DNA of 64,000 nucleotides from Malachius bipustulatus (taxonomy: Eukaryota > Arthropoda > Insecta > Coleoptera > Melyridae). Where the stretch lies: the NCBI GenBank assembly GCA_910589415.1, contig OU342638.1, positions 6,200,001 to 6,264,000 of the forward strand. Reading direction: 5' to 3'. Numbering within the stretch: the first letter of the stretch is position 1; each line of letters begins with the position of its first letter. The translations under genes were made by a program, and so were the position numbers. Shown in pieces: positions 63,107 through 64,000 of the stretch. The notes under the pieces were generated by a model. It was not told the DNA's origin, did no database searches, and worked only from the letters and a program-made list of their open reading frames with translations.

Positions 63107-63359
63107 AAAGGCTGGTTGTTCAAAAGTAAATTAACAATCTGTCAGATAATACCCATTTCAAATTGCAAGTTTTTAAAATACTCGTATGACGAACATATTT
63201 AATAATCTTGCATTTTTAATCGATAATTAACTCTTCTAAGAAGGATCAGAATTTATTTCCAGAAATATCAGACCAATATTTGGTAATACATACAGGGCAT
63301 TTTAAAATCATCAATTATTATCTGACGGATTGCTAATTTACGTTTGAACAACGGGCCCT
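63107..63359. mobile_element. MITE, AGGGCCCGTTGTTC-type ends
   Basis: About 250 bp. The left end GGCTGGTTGTTCAAAAGTAA is mirrored by the right end TTACGTTTGAACAACGGGCC, with arms of about 40 bp that also include GTCAGATAAT. Flanks give no clear duplication. Confidence 0.75.
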
Positions 63360-63442
63360 CAGTGTTATTATTAGTGATTAATAGTTTATCAACACTACCA
63401 TTTTTATATTATTATACCTACTGGCCTTTAAACAAAATAAGC

Positions 63443-63970
63443 TTAGTAAAGTGACTCGTAATCGGGTCGAGTTGTAATGAAGTGAATGCGTACATCTAAA
63501 TATTTGTAGCATACTGATTTTATTAAAAAGTACACATGATTGATCTCTTGTTCTAGTACATGGCCATTTAGACAAGAAAAAATATTTTTGTCTATACAAG
63601 CTTGAATAATCTTTAACGACAGAGTTTGAACAAAATTTCTTGTACTTGAGGAATCCTGATGTGCCCGCAAAAAATGTTCGGCTGTCTTACATATCGCTAT
63701 GACATCAGCAGAAGGATTTATGTTAAGCCCCCACAATTTTTTAAAGAATGCAGGAAATTATCTTCAGTACCTACTAACGCTGCAACGCACGTTTCACATT
63801 TTGTAATTCGTTTTAAATAACGTGTTACGAACCCAGCAATATATACAATTATTTGAACTGTGATATCACTTTATCATTTATAATATACTCATGGTCGTGC
63901 CATATACTTTCTAACATCTCCTCTGACGTTTCCTCTATTCTGGCACCACCAGGCAAACTATTGTTGATAC
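63443..63970 (-). pseudogene. P-element/THAP9-like transposase, C-terminal remnant
   Basis: On the minus strand three adjacent frames line up. The first (63960 to about 63862) is acidic. The second, IVYIAGFVTRYLKRITKCET then ALVGTEDNFLHSL, runs to about 63722. The third is NPSADVIAICKTAEHFLR through VCYKYLDVRIHFI to 63443. YIAGFV.RKLKK...CE.C followed by IC..AE..LR and KYL..R.H is the layout at the C-terminus of P-element-like transposases. Two frameshifts separate the parts. The upstream catalytic region would lie beyond the window end. Confidence 0.5.
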
Positions 63971-64000
63971 TTCAGGACGAACCCTACCCATACTGATGGA

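Overview
The window looks like nuclear DNA of an insect or other arthropod. It is AT-rich and intron-containing. It holds BEL/Pao, Penelope-like and several non-LTR retroelements, plus hAT-, piggyBac-, Merlin- and P-like DNA transposon pieces. The one host gene I can name, a BORCS8-like subunit gene, is metazoan. I cannot assign an order. There are no rRNA genes, CRISPR arrays, operons or bacterial features, and I recognised no intact tRNA gene. Nearly all long open frames belong to transposable elements; host coding sequence is a few short exons.

Layout, left to right. (1) 681-5018: a foldback element with nested inverted repeats and degenerate tandem repeats. (2) 5498-13146: a BEL/Pao retrotransposon with both LTRs, inserted at the very start of the gag gene of another BEL/Pao element. 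Its RT region carries a 513-bp tandem duplication and a frameshift. (3) 13745-16515: a terminal-inverted-repeat (TIR) element carrying an antisense BEL/Pao pol fragment. A second copy with its own target duplication lies at 60501-62424 and a related copy without the fragment near 48490-49334. (4) 16873-21830: a Penelope-like remnant with a hammerhead-like motif, then a non-LTR element with an intact endonuclease-RT frame. (5) 22883-26995: a foldback element split by two non-LTR insertions. (6) 27259-41163: a second giant foldback, split by a non-LTR element that contains a small MITE and a 9,141-bp array of four LTRs and three internal regions. (7) 41164-44350: the most host-like stretch, with an RFX X-box and a possible first exon on the plus strand and two BORCS8 exons on the minus strand. 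(8) 44600-56600: dense MITEs, many with readable target duplications, plus a Merlin-type transposase pseudogene. (9) 56828-60391: a broken spliced gene of a DUF7869-like family. (10) 63400 to the end: a P-element-like transposase remnant.

The elements form a nested stratigraphy. TA-flanked foldbacks with TACAGGGTG ends came early. Non-LTR retrotransposons then entered their arms, and MITEs and the LTR array entered later. Several insertions can be proved from inside the window, because an uninterrupted paralogue or the opposite arm of the same inverted repeat gives the empty site. The most unusual items are the LTR array bounded by one 4-bp duplication, the TIR element that carries a retrotransposon pol fragment, and the hammerhead-like fold at the Penelope 3' end.
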